NCBI GenBank assembly: GCA_034660495.1
Contig: JAYEJJ010000061.1
Span: forward strand, 1-22,706
Length of the DNA stretch: 22,706 nucleotides
Source of the DNA: DATFJZ01 sp034660495
GTDB lineage: Bacteria > Desulfobacterota > Desulfobacteria > Desulfobacterales > Desulfobacteraceae
Direction of reading: 5' to 3'
Positions 1-6,505 of the stretch are shown here, piece after piece. How positions within the stretch are numbered: position 1 is the first letter of the stretch; the number at the start of each line of letters is the position of its first letter. The translations under genes and the position numbers were made by a program. The notes beneath the pieces were generated by a model. That model was given only the letters and a program-made list of their open reading frames with translations, made no database searches and was not told the origin of the DNA.

Positions 1-547
1 TTCCCCATTCAGCCATGGCAATTTCTGCTGTTTCAAGTGCGATTTCATCAATATCCCTGTCAAGCTCTTCTCCGTCCACCTCAACAGTTGTGGCAACGCC
101 AAGATAGCCGGCAACTTCAAGAAGTTTCTCCTCATCCTTTATCTGGTAAGCATCAGTCTCCTTTTTTGCAACAGCCAGAAATACCTCTGCAACTCCTCTT
201 CCATGATCTGAATGTGCCGCTGCTCCGCCGGCTATCATTCGGATAAAGTTTCTTGCTGCAATTGTGTTGGCTGTTGCTCCGCAAAGGCCTTTTCTTGTGT
301 CTTCTCCTTCAATGCCTGCCTTGGGAAGCGGCAGACGGCATGGCCCCATGGAACAGTTTTTACAGCATGTACCCTGCATTCCTATGGTACATTGTTTCAT
401 GGTCAGGTTTCTGTCAAAAATCGTTTCCACCTCGAGTTCATGGGAACGTGCTATCATTTCCTGTGATGCTACATCTATGGAAGATGCAACTGGATCAGCC
501 AGTTTTGGTGCTTTGGCTGCTTTTGCTTTTGCTTTTCCTTCTACCAT
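1..547 (-). CDS. cooS/acsA: Anaerobic CO dehydrogenase catalytic subunit (CooS/AcsA), N-terminal 182 residues, runs off the window edge
   Basis: This is the N-terminal part of the nickel-iron CO dehydrogenase, which oxidises CO or reduces CO2 in the acetyl-CoA pathway. The ATG at 547 follows an AGGAGG Shine-Dalgarno at 556-561 with 8-nt spacing. An Ala/Lys-rich start is followed by the family cysteine pattern at C53, C61, C62, C65 and C70 (GTCCKNCSMGPCR) and C89 in GLCGATA. By family knowledge these bind the D-cluster shared by the dimer and the B-cluster. The spacing from C70 to C89 is a few residues longer than I recall for the structurally known enzymes. The active-site C-cluster residues lie beyond the window. 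It is 80 nt downstream of acsD on the same strand, so CODH and the corrinoid protein are probably co-transcribed. Confidence 0.93.
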   Translation of the reverse strand, partial: MVEGKAKAKAAKAPKLADPVASSIDVASQEMIARSHELEVETIFDRNLTMKQCTIGMQGTCCKNCSMGPCRLPLPKAGIEGEDTRKGLCGATANTIAARNFIRMIAGGAAAHSDHGRGVAEVFLAVAKKETDAYQIKDEEKLLEVAGYLGVATTVEVDGEELDRDIDEIALETAEIAMAEWG

Positions 548-606
548 GTGAGGTTCCTCCTCATATTATGTGTTGACAACATGTAACTAGGTTTAAAGTA
601 TTAATA

Positions 607-625
607 AAGTTTTGTTTTAAAACTT
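607..625 (-). other. AT-only hairpin in the acsD-cooS spacer
   Basis: AAGTTTT at 607-613 and AAAACTT at 619-625 form a 7-bp inverted repeat with a 5-nt loop, just after the acsD stop codon. It lacks a GC-rich stem, so it is not a convincing terminator. It could be an RNA-processing or 3'-end stabilising hairpin between the two genes. The rest of the 80-nt spacer holds only the cooS Shine-Dalgarno. Confidence 0.3.
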
Positions 626-627
626 GA

Positions 628-2172
628 TTAAGGTCTTTTTAACTTGCTTTTAAATTTACTAATAGTTGATTTTTGTGTTTTGGCCGCTGTCATTGTTACT
701 TTTTTCTCTTTATCAGCACCAGCCTTTGCCATTCTCTCTTCCTGCTCTTTTGCTCTCTTCTCTCTAAGTGCCTCAGCTTCAGCGTCCCTTGCAGCAGCAG
801 CATCGGATTCTGCCTTTTTCTCAGCTTCTATTTTTGCCTTGGCATCTGCCTCAGCCTTTGCTTTGGCATCAGCTTCAGCTTTTGCTTTAGCTTCAACTTC
901 AGCTTGTGCCTTTGCTTTTGCATCTTCTTGTGCCTTGGCTTCAGCCACAGCCTTTGCCTTTGCATCAGCTTCAGCTTTTGCCTTGGCATCAACAACAGGA
1001 GCCGCTTCAGTGGCAGGCTTAGTTTCAGCCTTGGGTGCAGGAGCAGCAGGTTTTGCTTCCTCTTTTGCAGCAGGTTTAGCTTCAGCTTTAGGAGCTGCGG
1101 CTTTTTTGGCTGGACCTGCTTTTTTTTCTTCTTCAATTGTAAGATCAACTTCAGGAGCAAGAGCTGCAAAATCTATTTCAACATCATCTAATTGTTTTGT
1201 GATTGGTGCAATATCCTGGGCTGAACCACCGTCTGTGATGAAGTCAATGAAGTTTTTGACAAGTTTAATGGCTTCAGGATGGCGCATGATGAGAATATTT
1301 GAGCCGGACATTAGATAGGATACAGCCCCTACAGCTTCCATGAGAATGGGACGTTTTTCAGGATCACCCAGCTCGGGAGCTTCTTCAACCGTCTGTTTTG
1401 CCTCTTTGCATTTCCATACTTCATTGGCAAGGTTGTTGATCATGGGGTTCTGGAGTTTGTCATCCCCCTGGGTCATGGCTGCCTGGTTCAGACGTTCCAT
1501 GACGGAGTATGAATACTCCATGCCATATCCCAGGCCGCCGGTGGTGGGATCAACAATAACATTTCCCAGGGGCACGCCCAGGTTTTCAAGGAGAATATTG
1601 ACCTGCTTGGCCAGGTTGACGTCAAGGGGTGAGGAAGAGATGATCGTATGTTTATATCCCAGGGCAGCAGCACCGATGCCTTTGTGGTTTTTTTCCTCAA
1701 CTGGGCCCAGGATGAGGTTTTCACCCTCGCAGTCTTCTGCGATCTGTTTTAAAACCGCCTCATCCTTTGCCGGTGCAGCGCACCCCCAGATGATCAGGGG
1801 AACATCAATGGCGCCAAGCACTTTTTTTACAGTGGCACAGGCCTCTTCAGGGCTGGCATCCTTCTCATTGGGATCAATGCTTTTCAGCTGGAGTACAATG
1901 GCCTGGGCCCCATACTCATCCACACATTTTTTGGCCCAGGCAACAGGATCCGTGATAACATCTTTAAAAGGGGCAATGGCGGCTTCAGGCCACTCCGGGG
2001 GCTCCATGTCCCAGATTTCCATTGCAATAACCGGTTTGTTGGGGGTCTCTCCTTCAAACTGGTAAAACGGATAACATGTTTCTCCGCCGATGGTAAGGGC
2101 TTTATCACCTTTTCCTATGGTGATGCTTTTAATACCGCCGGCATAGGATTCTTTTGTAATTTCAAATCCCAC
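628..2172 (-). CDS. acsD: Corrinoid iron-sulfur protein small subunit (AcsD/CdhD) with a long Ala/Lys/Glu-rich C-terminal tail
   Basis: AcsD is the small (delta) subunit of the corrinoid iron-sulfur protein that carries the methyl group between methyl-tetrahydrofolate and acetyl-CoA synthase. The start is GTG at 2172, supported by AAGGAGG at 2178-2184. Residues 1 to about 345 form the usual TIM-barrel core, with recognisable stretches such as CYPFYQFEGETPNKP, PLIIWGCAAPAKDE, HTIISSSPLDVNLAKQ and VIVDPTTGGLGYGMEYSYS. Residues about 350-514 are extra: a Lys/Ala/Pro linker, then DAKAKAEA-type octapeptide repeats at about 395-450, a charged helical stretch (EALREKRAKEQEER) and a basic end (KFKSKLKRP). 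Small subunits I know of are roughly 310-330 residues, so the tail adds about half the core length again. It looks like a TolA-type helical rod. The core call is firm; the role of the tail is unknown. Confidence 0.93.
   Translation of the reverse strand: MGFEITKESYAGGIKSITIGKGDKALTIGGETCYPFYQFEGETPNKPVIAMEIWDMEPPEWPEAAIAPFKDVITDPVAWAKKCVDEYGAQAIVLQLKSIDPNEKDASPEEACATVKKVLGAIDVPLIIWGCAAPAKDEAVLKQIAEDCEGENLILGPVEEKNHKGIGAAALGYKHTIISSSPLDVNLAKQVNILLENLGVPLGNVIVDPTTGGLGYGMEYSYSVMERLNQAAMTQGDDKLQNPMINNLANEVWKCKEAKQTVEEAPELGDPEKRPILMEAVGAVSYLMSGSNILIMRHPEAIKLVKNFIDFITDGGSAQDIAPITKQLDDVEIDFAALAPEVDLTIEEEKKAGPAKKAAAPKAEAKPAAKEEAKPAAPAPKAETKPATEAAPVVDAKAKAEADAKAKAVAEAKAQEDAKAKAQAEVEAKAKAEADAKAKAEADAKAKIEAEKKAESDAAAARDAEAEALREKRAKEQEERMAKAGADKEKKVTMTAAKTQKSTISKFKSKLKRP
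823..990 (-). repeat. Octapeptide-coding repeat in the acsD tail
   Basis: The DNA encodes imperfect copies of DAKAKAEA (residues about 395-450 of AcsD): DAKAKAEA, DAKAKAVA, EAKAQE, DAKAKAQAEV, EAKAKAEA, DAKAKAEA, DAKAKIEA. Synonymous changes between copies (gcatcagcttcagc, gcatctgcctcagc) suggest the protein repeat is being kept rather than having just expanded. The opposite strand has long open frames over this stretch only because of the low-complexity composition. Confidence 0.8.
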
Positions 2173-2369
2173 TTTTACCTCCTTATGGTTTGATAGTGAT
2201 TATGGGTTGCGGTGTGATTATTATCAATACAATCATGTATTAAATAATGGTACTCAGAGAGCAAAGAATGCTCTTTGTTCATGCAGGCAGAAACAGGGTG
2301 TCCCCGGCATGACCTGGTGGTGTGATACTCATTTTTTTCTGACAAAAATGATATGCTGTTGATCTTCAT

Positions 2370-2412
2370 ATTATAATATTCACCTTGTACATTACACGGG
2401 TTCTGTACATTA
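2370..2412 (-). promoter_or_regulatory. Candidate acsD promoter with paired TGTACATTA sites
   Basis: On the minus strand TATAAT (plus 2370-2375) lies 16 nt from GTGTAA (plus 2392-2397), a good -10 with a weak -35. The 9-mer TGTACATTA occurs twice in the plus sequence, at 2386-2394 and 2404-2412, 18 nt apart, and flanks or overlaps the -35. The core TGTACA is itself a palindrome, so the pair looks like an operator. The leader to the acsD GTG would be about 190 nt. This is pattern reading only. Confidence 0.35.
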
Positions 2413-2613
2413 TTATAATCACTTTTGCTCTATAATATCAGGGTAATTCTTTTTTGTATCGTTAAACTCATACAACCACTTTCTTTTTTTGTCAATAGAT
2501 GAATTGATTAAATGTTATAATAATTAAAAAAAAGTTTGATGAACAGCATTCAGACAAAGTAGACGGAATAATTTTAATTTTTATGCATACAAAGTGATTT
2601 TTATTTATTTTGC

Positions 2614-2716
2614 ATGAAAGCCATCGGCCATCAATTATCGGCCATCAGTTATCAGCCATCAGCCATCAGCCATCAGCTATCAGCTATCAGCCATCAGTAC
2701 TCAGCTAAAAGCTAAC
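2614..2716 (-). repeat. Heptamer array, family C copy 1 (GCCATCA units)
   Basis: About 14 tandem 7-bp units, mostly GCCATCA, GCTATCA and GTTATCA, begin at ATGAAAGC (2614-2621) and end at GCTAAC (2716). Read on the minus strand it matches the family C copy at 10001-10049: both contain TTAGCTGAGTACTGA and end GATGGCTTTCAT. Point differences among units and the strict 7-nt period show slippage-type growth. Spacers and repeats are far too short for CRISPR. Confidence 0.85.
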
Positions 2717-2720
2717 ATTG

Positions 2721-2794
2721 GATTTTCAAGTTTTTATGGAAGGGGCGAGCGCCGATCCCAGCGTGTGTCTGTCAGGAACATTGAGGACCAAAGG
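2721..2794 (+). repeat. Interspersed repeat, family D copy 1
   Basis: TTTTCAAGTTTTTATGGAAG followed by a diverged middle (CGATCCCAGCG) and CTGTCAGGAACATTGAGG. It aligns along its length with the reverse complement of 6258-6332 and, over its first half, with 7482-7556 and the reverse complement of 9092-9142. It directly follows the heptamer array at 2614-2716. Confidence 0.7.
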
Positions 2795-2940
2795 AGATCA
2801 GACTTTTTCCCTGTCAGGCGTTAAAAAACCAAAGGTGAAACACCCTGCGGCCAGGGCATGTGAGTCCTAATATTTTGGCAGATAAAAAAAAATATGGATA
2901 ACAAGCACAAGAATGCTTGACTATCACATTCTTTTTATGG

Positions 2941-2977
2941 TAGAGATTTCATCTTAGAAGATGTATATGTTTCTCTA
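2941..2977 (+). promoter_or_regulatory. Nested hairpin in the fhs leader region
   Basis: TAGAGA (2941-2946) pairs with TCTCTA (2972-2977), enclosing a second perfect stem CATCT (2950-2954) with AGATG (2959-2963) around a TAGA loop. It lies about 200 nt ahead of fhs and could be part of a structured leader or an operator. No known riboswitch was recognised. Confidence 0.3.
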
Positions 2978-3123
2978 TCTGTGGTAACATAGTTGATCAC
3001 AATACCTTAAAAAAATATTTTGGTTGACATATTGATCATTACAACTCTTGAAAACGAATTCCTGTAATCTGTTTTTTGGGGTGCCAGGGATGCTGAGCAT
3101 TGGTAGTGATCTAAAATAGGGTG

Positions 3124-3140
3124 AGGAGAATGGCTCTCCT
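3124..3140 (+). promoter_or_regulatory. Small hairpin shortly upstream of the fhs ribosome binding site
   Basis: AGGAGA (3124-3129) and TCTCCT (3135-3140) form a perfect 6-bp stem with a 5-nt loop, ending 26 nt before the fhs Shine-Dalgarno (3167-3171). The left arm resembles a Shine-Dalgarno and is followed by ATG GCT CTC CTG TAA, a four-codon reading frame. Either a hairpin affecting fhs translation or coincidence. Confidence 0.3.
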
Positions 3141-3180
3141 GTAACTGCAATTTTCATATTTTTAATGGAGGATGGGTAAA

Positions 3181-4944
3181 ATGGCTTATAATGCAGTAGA
3201 AATGGCTGACTGGCAGATTTCCGAAGCAGCGGAAAAAAATATGCCGACACCGGAAGAGTGGGGAGAGAAGTTAGGTCTGAAAAAAGAGGAAATCCTTGCG
3301 ATGGGCAGGCTTGCCAAACTTGATTTTTTGAAAATCATTGACCGCCTGAAAGACAAACCAGATGGCAAATACATTGAAGTGACCGCCATCACTCCGACTC
3401 CTCTGGGTGAAGGAAAGAGCACCACGGCCTGCGGACTTATGGAAGGTATGGGCAAGATTGGTCTTAATGTGGGCGGTGCCTTAAGACAGCCTTCAGGGGG
3501 ACCGACGATGAACATCAAGGGAACTGCCGCAGGCGGCGGAAATTCCCTTCTGATTCCCATGACTGAATTCTCTCTGGGTCTTACAGGGGATATCAATGAC
3601 ATCATGAATGCCCATAATCTTGCCATGGTGGCATTGACTTCCCGGATGCAGCATGAGCGCAACTACAATGACGAGCAGCTTGAAAGACTGACCAAGATGC
3701 GCCGTCTGGATATCAATCCGACCCGTGTTGAAATGGGATGGATCATGGATCTCTGTGCCCAGAGTCTGAGAAATATTATTATTGGTATGGGCGGAAGATT
3801 TGACGGGTTTACCATGCAGTCCAAATTTGGTATTGCTGTGGGGTCTGAGCTTATGGCTATTCTGTCTATTATCAGAGATCTGGCAGATATGAGAAAACGC
3901 TTTGATGAAATCACAGTTGCCTTTGATAGAGCCGGAAAGCCAGTCACTACAGGAGACCTTGAGGTGGGCGGCGCAATGACGGCGTGGATGAGAAACACCA
4001 TAAATCCAACCCTTATGTGCACTGCAGAATACCAGCCGTGCATGGTGCATGCAGGCCCCTTTGCCAATATTGCTGTGGGTCAGTCCTCAATTATTGCAGA
4101 CCGTGTCGGTCTGAAACTCTTTGATTATCATCTTACAGAAAGTGGATTTGGGGCTGATATTGGATTTGAAAAATTCTGGAACGTAAAATGCCGCAACAGC
4201 GGATTAAAACCCCATGTATCTGTTTTAACATCAACCATTCGTGCCCTTAAGATGCATGGCGGCGGACCCAAGGTTGTTGCAGGTCTTCCCCTGGCAGACG
4301 AGTATACCAAAGAGAATCTCGGACTGCTGGAAACCGGCGTTGAAAATATGGTTCACCATATTAAAACCATCCGCAAGGCAGGCATCAACCCGGTTGTCTG
4401 CATTAACTGCTTCCATACAGACACCGATGCTGAAATTGCAGTGGTTAAAAAGGCAGCTGAAGATGCAGGTGCCCGCTGTGCCAAATCTACCCACTGGGAA
4501 AATGGCGGCGACGGTGCCATAGAATTTGCCGAGGCTGTTAAGGAAGCGTGTGATGAAAAGACCAATTTCGAGTTCCTCTATCCCCTTGAAATGAAGCTCA
4601 GGGATCGTGTGGAAAAGATAGCCAAAGAGGTGTATGGCGCAGATGGTGTTTCATGGTCAGCTGATGCTGAGGCAAAGGCCAAAATGCTTGAGTCAGATCC
4701 CAAATATGATGATTTTTCTACCATGATGGTGAAAACCCATTTAAGTCTGTCCCATGATGTAACCCTCAAGGGTGTTCCAGAGGGCTGGGTCCTCCCGATT
4801 CAGGATGTGCTGATCTATTCCGGTGCAAAATTCCTCTGCCCATGTGCAGGGACCATCAGCTTGATGCCGGGAACCAGCTCCAATCCTGCATTCAGGCGTG
4901 TTGATGTGGATACAGCCACAGGTAGGGTGTCAGGGCTGTTCTAA
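3181..4944 (+). CDS. fhs: Formate--tetrahydrofolate ligase (formyl-THF synthetase)
   Basis: Fhs joins formate to tetrahydrofolate using ATP, the entry step of the methyl branch (reversed when acetate is oxidised). I chose the ATG at 3181 over the one at 3172 because GGAGG at 3167-3171 abuts 3172 but sits 9 nt from 3181. The protein is 587 residues, a little longer than the roughly 555-560 typical of the family. The ATP loop TPTPLGEGKSTT is at about 71-82, and the end (LMPGTSSNPAFRRVDVD...VSGLF) is typical. The region LRQPSGGPTMNIKGTAAGGG and the following IPMTEFSLGLTGDINDIMNA differ from the usual PSLGPxFGxKGGAAGGG and HFTGDxHAITAANN, so this is a divergent branch of the family. It is the first gene of the plus-strand cluster. 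Confidence 0.95.
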   Translation: MAYNAVEMADWQISEAAEKNMPTPEEWGEKLGLKKEEILAMGRLAKLDFLKIIDRLKDKPDGKYIEVTAITPTPLGEGKSTTACGLMEGMGKIGLNVGGALRQPSGGPTMNIKGTAAGGGNSLLIPMTEFSLGLTGDINDIMNAHNLAMVALTSRMQHERNYNDEQLERLTKMRRLDINPTRVEMGWIMDLCAQSLRNIIIGMGGRFDGFTMQSKFGIAVGSELMAILSIIRDLADMRKRFDEITVAFDRAGKPVTTGDLEVGGAMTAWMRNTINPTLMCTAEYQPCMVHAGPFANIAVGQSSIIADRVGLKLFDYHLTESGFGADIGFEKFWNVKCRNSGLKPHVSVLTSTIRALKMHGGGPKVVAGLPLADEYTKENLGLLETGVENMVHHIKTIRKAGINPVVCINCFHTDTDAEIAVVKKAAEDAGARCAKSTHWENGGDGAIEFAEAVKEACDEKTNFEFLYPLEMKLRDRVEKIAKEVYGADGVSWSADAEAKAKMLESDPKYDDFSTMMVKTHLSLSHDVTLKGVPEGWVLPIQDVLIYSGAKFLCPCAGTISLMPGTSSNPAFRRVDVDTATGRVSGLF

Positions 4945-4965
4945 GCCTGAAACATTAGATAGTAT

Positions 4966-5060
4966 TTATAAGAAACGCTCGTCAAAGCATTGCCATTGGC
5001 GGCGTTTCATTTTTCGTTGTGGCCGGATCGATGATCATGGTCCGGCCATGCCGGTTATAA
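4966..5060 (-). repeat. 95-bp two-hairpin element, family A copy 1
   Basis: Bounded by TTATAA at both ends (4966-4971 and 5055-5060). Read on the minus strand it starts CCGGCATGGCC and contains two perfect stems: GGCCGGA with TCCGGCC, and GAAACGC with GCGTTTC. The same element occurs at 7384-7478 and 12520-12615 in the opposite orientation. It starts 21 nt after the fhs stop and may also act as a 3'-end structure for that mRNA. Confidence 0.85.
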
Positions 5061-5147
5061 AAAAGTAATTGTGTTTACGCGTATTTTTAAATGTATGCGT
5101 CAGCACATTGTTTGTTCCTCAAAAATTTTTATTACAGGAAATATATT

Positions 5148-6041
5148 ATGACTGCAGAAATTATAAGCGGAACTGAGATAAGAAAGACCATTCTTGCTGA
5201 GATAAAGGAAGAAGTAGATGCCATGAAGGAAAAGCACGGAAAAGTGCCAGGGCTTGTCACCATCCTTGTGGGCGCTAGTCCCGCTTCCATCAGCTATGTC
5301 ACCCTTAAGGTGAAAACAGCAAACAGTCTTGGGTTCAAGGAAATTCAGGAAGATCAGCCCGATGATATTTCAGAGGCGGATCTTCTGGCCCTGATTGACA
5401 AATACAATAATGATCCTGATATTCACGGTATTCTGGTTCAGCTGCCCCTGCCCAAGCATATTGACGATAAAAAAGTATTGAACGCCATTGATCCGGACAA
5501 GGATGTGGATGCGTTTCACCCTGTAAATGTGGGACGTCTCATGATCGGCGGTGACGAGGTCCGTTTTCTGCCGTGCACCCCTGCAGGCATCCAGGAGATG
5601 ATTGTCCGTTCCGGTACGGAAACTTCCGGTGCTGAGGTGGTGGTTGTGGGCCGGTCCAATATCGTTGGAAAACCCATTGCCATGATGATGGCCCAGAAAG
5701 GGGAGGGCGCCAACAGCACAGTGACTATTGTTCATACCCGCACCAAGGATCTGGCCGGTCACTGCAAAAGAGCGGATATCCTGGTTGTTGCAGCTGGCGT
5801 TCCCGATCTGGTCAAACCCGAGTGGATCAAACCCGGCGCCACAGTAATCGATGTGGGGGTGAACCGTGTTGGCATGAATGAAAAAACAGGCAAGGCCATT
5901 TTAAAAGGAGATGTTGATTTTGAAAAGGCCAGGGAAATTGCCGGAAAAATTACCCCTGTCCCAGGCGGCGTAGGCCCCATGACCATAGCCATGCTCATGA
6001 AGAACACCATGAGATCTGCAAAGCTTGCCATTGAAGGCTGA
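5148..6041 (+). CDS. folD: Bifunctional methylene-THF dehydrogenase / methenyl-THF cyclohydrolase (FolD)
   Basis: FolD converts 10-formyl-THF through methenyl-THF to 5,10-methylene-THF with NAD(P)H, the step after Fhs. The ATG at 5148 gives 297 residues, the usual size; an in-frame upstream ATG at 5091 would add an atypical 19-residue leader. AGGA at about 5135 is a modest ribosome binding site. Family motifs are clear: GASPASISYVTLKVKTANSL with the catalytic Tyr and Lys, VQLPLPKHI, DVDAFHPVNVGRL, PCTPAGI, the nucleotide-binding VVVGRSNIVGKPIA, ADILVVAAGVPDLV, VIDVGVNR and the C-terminal TPVPGGVGPMTIAML. A terminator follows at 6078-6118, so folD may end a transcript that starts with fhs. Confidence 0.96.
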   Translation: MTAEIISGTEIRKTILAEIKEEVDAMKEKHGKVPGLVTILVGASPASISYVTLKVKTANSLGFKEIQEDQPDDISEADLLALIDKYNNDPDIHGILVQLPLPKHIDDKKVLNAIDPDKDVDAFHPVNVGRLMIGGDEVRFLPCTPAGIQEMIVRSGTETSGAEVVVVGRSNIVGKPIAMMMAQKGEGANSTVTIVHTRTKDLAGHCKRADILVVAAGVPDLVKPEWIKPGATVIDVGVNRVGMNEKTGKAILKGDVDFEKAREIAGKITPVPGGVGPMTIAMLMKNTMRSAKLAIEG

Positions 6042-6077
6042 TTCCTTGTTTTAACCCAAAAAATACAGACCTGTTCA

Positions 6078-6118
6078 AGCCGGACACCTCAGATAAATCT
6101 GTTTGTCCGGCTTTTTTT
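6078..6118 (+). terminator. Rho-independent terminator after folD
   Basis: AGCCGGACA (6078-6086) and TGTCCGGCT (6104-6112) form a perfect 9-bp GC-rich stem followed by a run of T residues to 6118. It begins 36 nt after the folD stop, so metF downstream probably needs its own promoter. Confidence 0.9.
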
Positions 6119-6257
6119 ATTATTGCGTTTTTAAATTTCTGCTTTATTTTAATCACGGTGTTGAAAAAAACAGCCTGTCCCTGTTCCCTTCAATTTTTCC
6201 GGTAAACCCGATAAAATTGTCTGATCACCAGGGAAAGAAAAGGACAGGTATATACAT

Positions 6258-6332
6258 TTGGTTCTCAATGTTCCTGACAGGCAACCGCTGGGGGCTCTTA
6301 ACCGGTCCTTCCATAAAAACCTGATAATCGAG
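6258..6332 (-). repeat. Interspersed repeat, family D copy 2
   Basis: On the minus strand: CTCGATTATCAGG, TTTTTATGGAAGGACCGG, GAGCCCCCAGCGG, CTGTCAGGAACATTGAGAAC. It matches 2721-2794 end to end, including the CTGTCAGGAACATTGAG block that the copies at 7482 and 9092 lack. No coding sequence lies in 6119-6505. Confidence 0.75.
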
Positions 6333-6369
6333 TGACAGTAACCAGCAGGAAAAAACTTGTAATTGTTTA

Positions 6370-6397
6370 TTGAAAGCTGAGTATTGAAGGCTTTCAA
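6370..6397 (+). repeat. Short family C element (minimal heptamer hairpin)
   Basis: TTGAAAGC (6370-6377) and GCTTTCAA (6390-6397) are perfect 8-bp inverted repeats around TGAGTATTGAAG. The sequence matches the flanks of the copy at 10001-10049 with almost all heptamers missing. It is joined directly to the family B element that starts at 6401. Confidence 0.65.
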
Positions 6398-6400
6398 ATA

Positions 6401-6489
6401 ACCCACATGATGCGCAGCATCACAACAAACCATGAAACTTGAATTGTACCGCGTCTTGTTTCTTGTATCTTGTTTCAAGTTTCTTATAA
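6401..6489 (+). repeat. Head-hairpin plus heptamer element, family B copy 1
   Basis: ACCCACATG, then a GATGC-gca-GCATC hairpin, then CACAACAAACCATGAAAC. A perfect 10-bp inverted repeat (GAAACTTGAA 6434-6443, TTCAAGTTTC 6474-6483) encloses three 7-bp units (TCTTGTT, TCTTGTA, TCTTGTT). It ends with TTATAA at 6484-6489, immediately followed by the metF ribosome binding site (AGGAG). Copies lie at 9790-9970 and 12440-12525. Confidence 0.85.
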
Positions 6490-6505
6490 AAAGGAGAGGT
6501 AACAT

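Larger units (their letters stand above)
2173..3180. other. Divergent intergenic region between acsD and fhs, no gene seen
   Basis: About 1 kb separates the two oppositely oriented halves of the pathway. I see no convincing coding sequence. It holds the candidate acsD promoter near 2370-2412, an AT-rich stretch at 2440-2610, a heptamer array at 2614-2716, a family D repeat at 2721-2794, a G/A-rich stretch at 2795-2880 of unknown nature, and hairpins at 2941-2977 and 3124-3140 ahead of fhs. I looked for ZTP, tetrahydrofolate and cobalamin riboswitch consensus parts and did not find a match. Confidence 0.6.

Noticed and set aside
644..1318. Long plus-strand open frame opposite the acsD tail, Ala/Ser-rich
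   Set aside because: It is the complement of the Ala/Lys/Glu repeat of AcsD; low complexity keeps all frames open. AcsD has a strong start and family match.
2614..2716. Tandem repeats considered as a CRISPR array
   Set aside because: Units are 7 bp with no spacers, and no cas genes are present. The arrays at 9843 and 10001 fail for the same reason.
2795..2880. Possible ZTP, tetrahydrofolate or cobalamin riboswitch upstream of fhs
   Set aside because: GCGGCCAGGGCA has a faint resemblance to part of the ZTP consensus, but the other conserved blocks are missing and the distance to fhs is about 300 nt.
3172..3180. ATG at 3172 as the fhs start
   Set aside because: It directly abuts GGAGG, leaving no spacing; the ATG at 3181 has 9-nt spacing.
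6103..6324. 73-residue frame downstream of folD
   Set aside because: Starts inside the terminator stem and runs through a family D repeat; no coding character.
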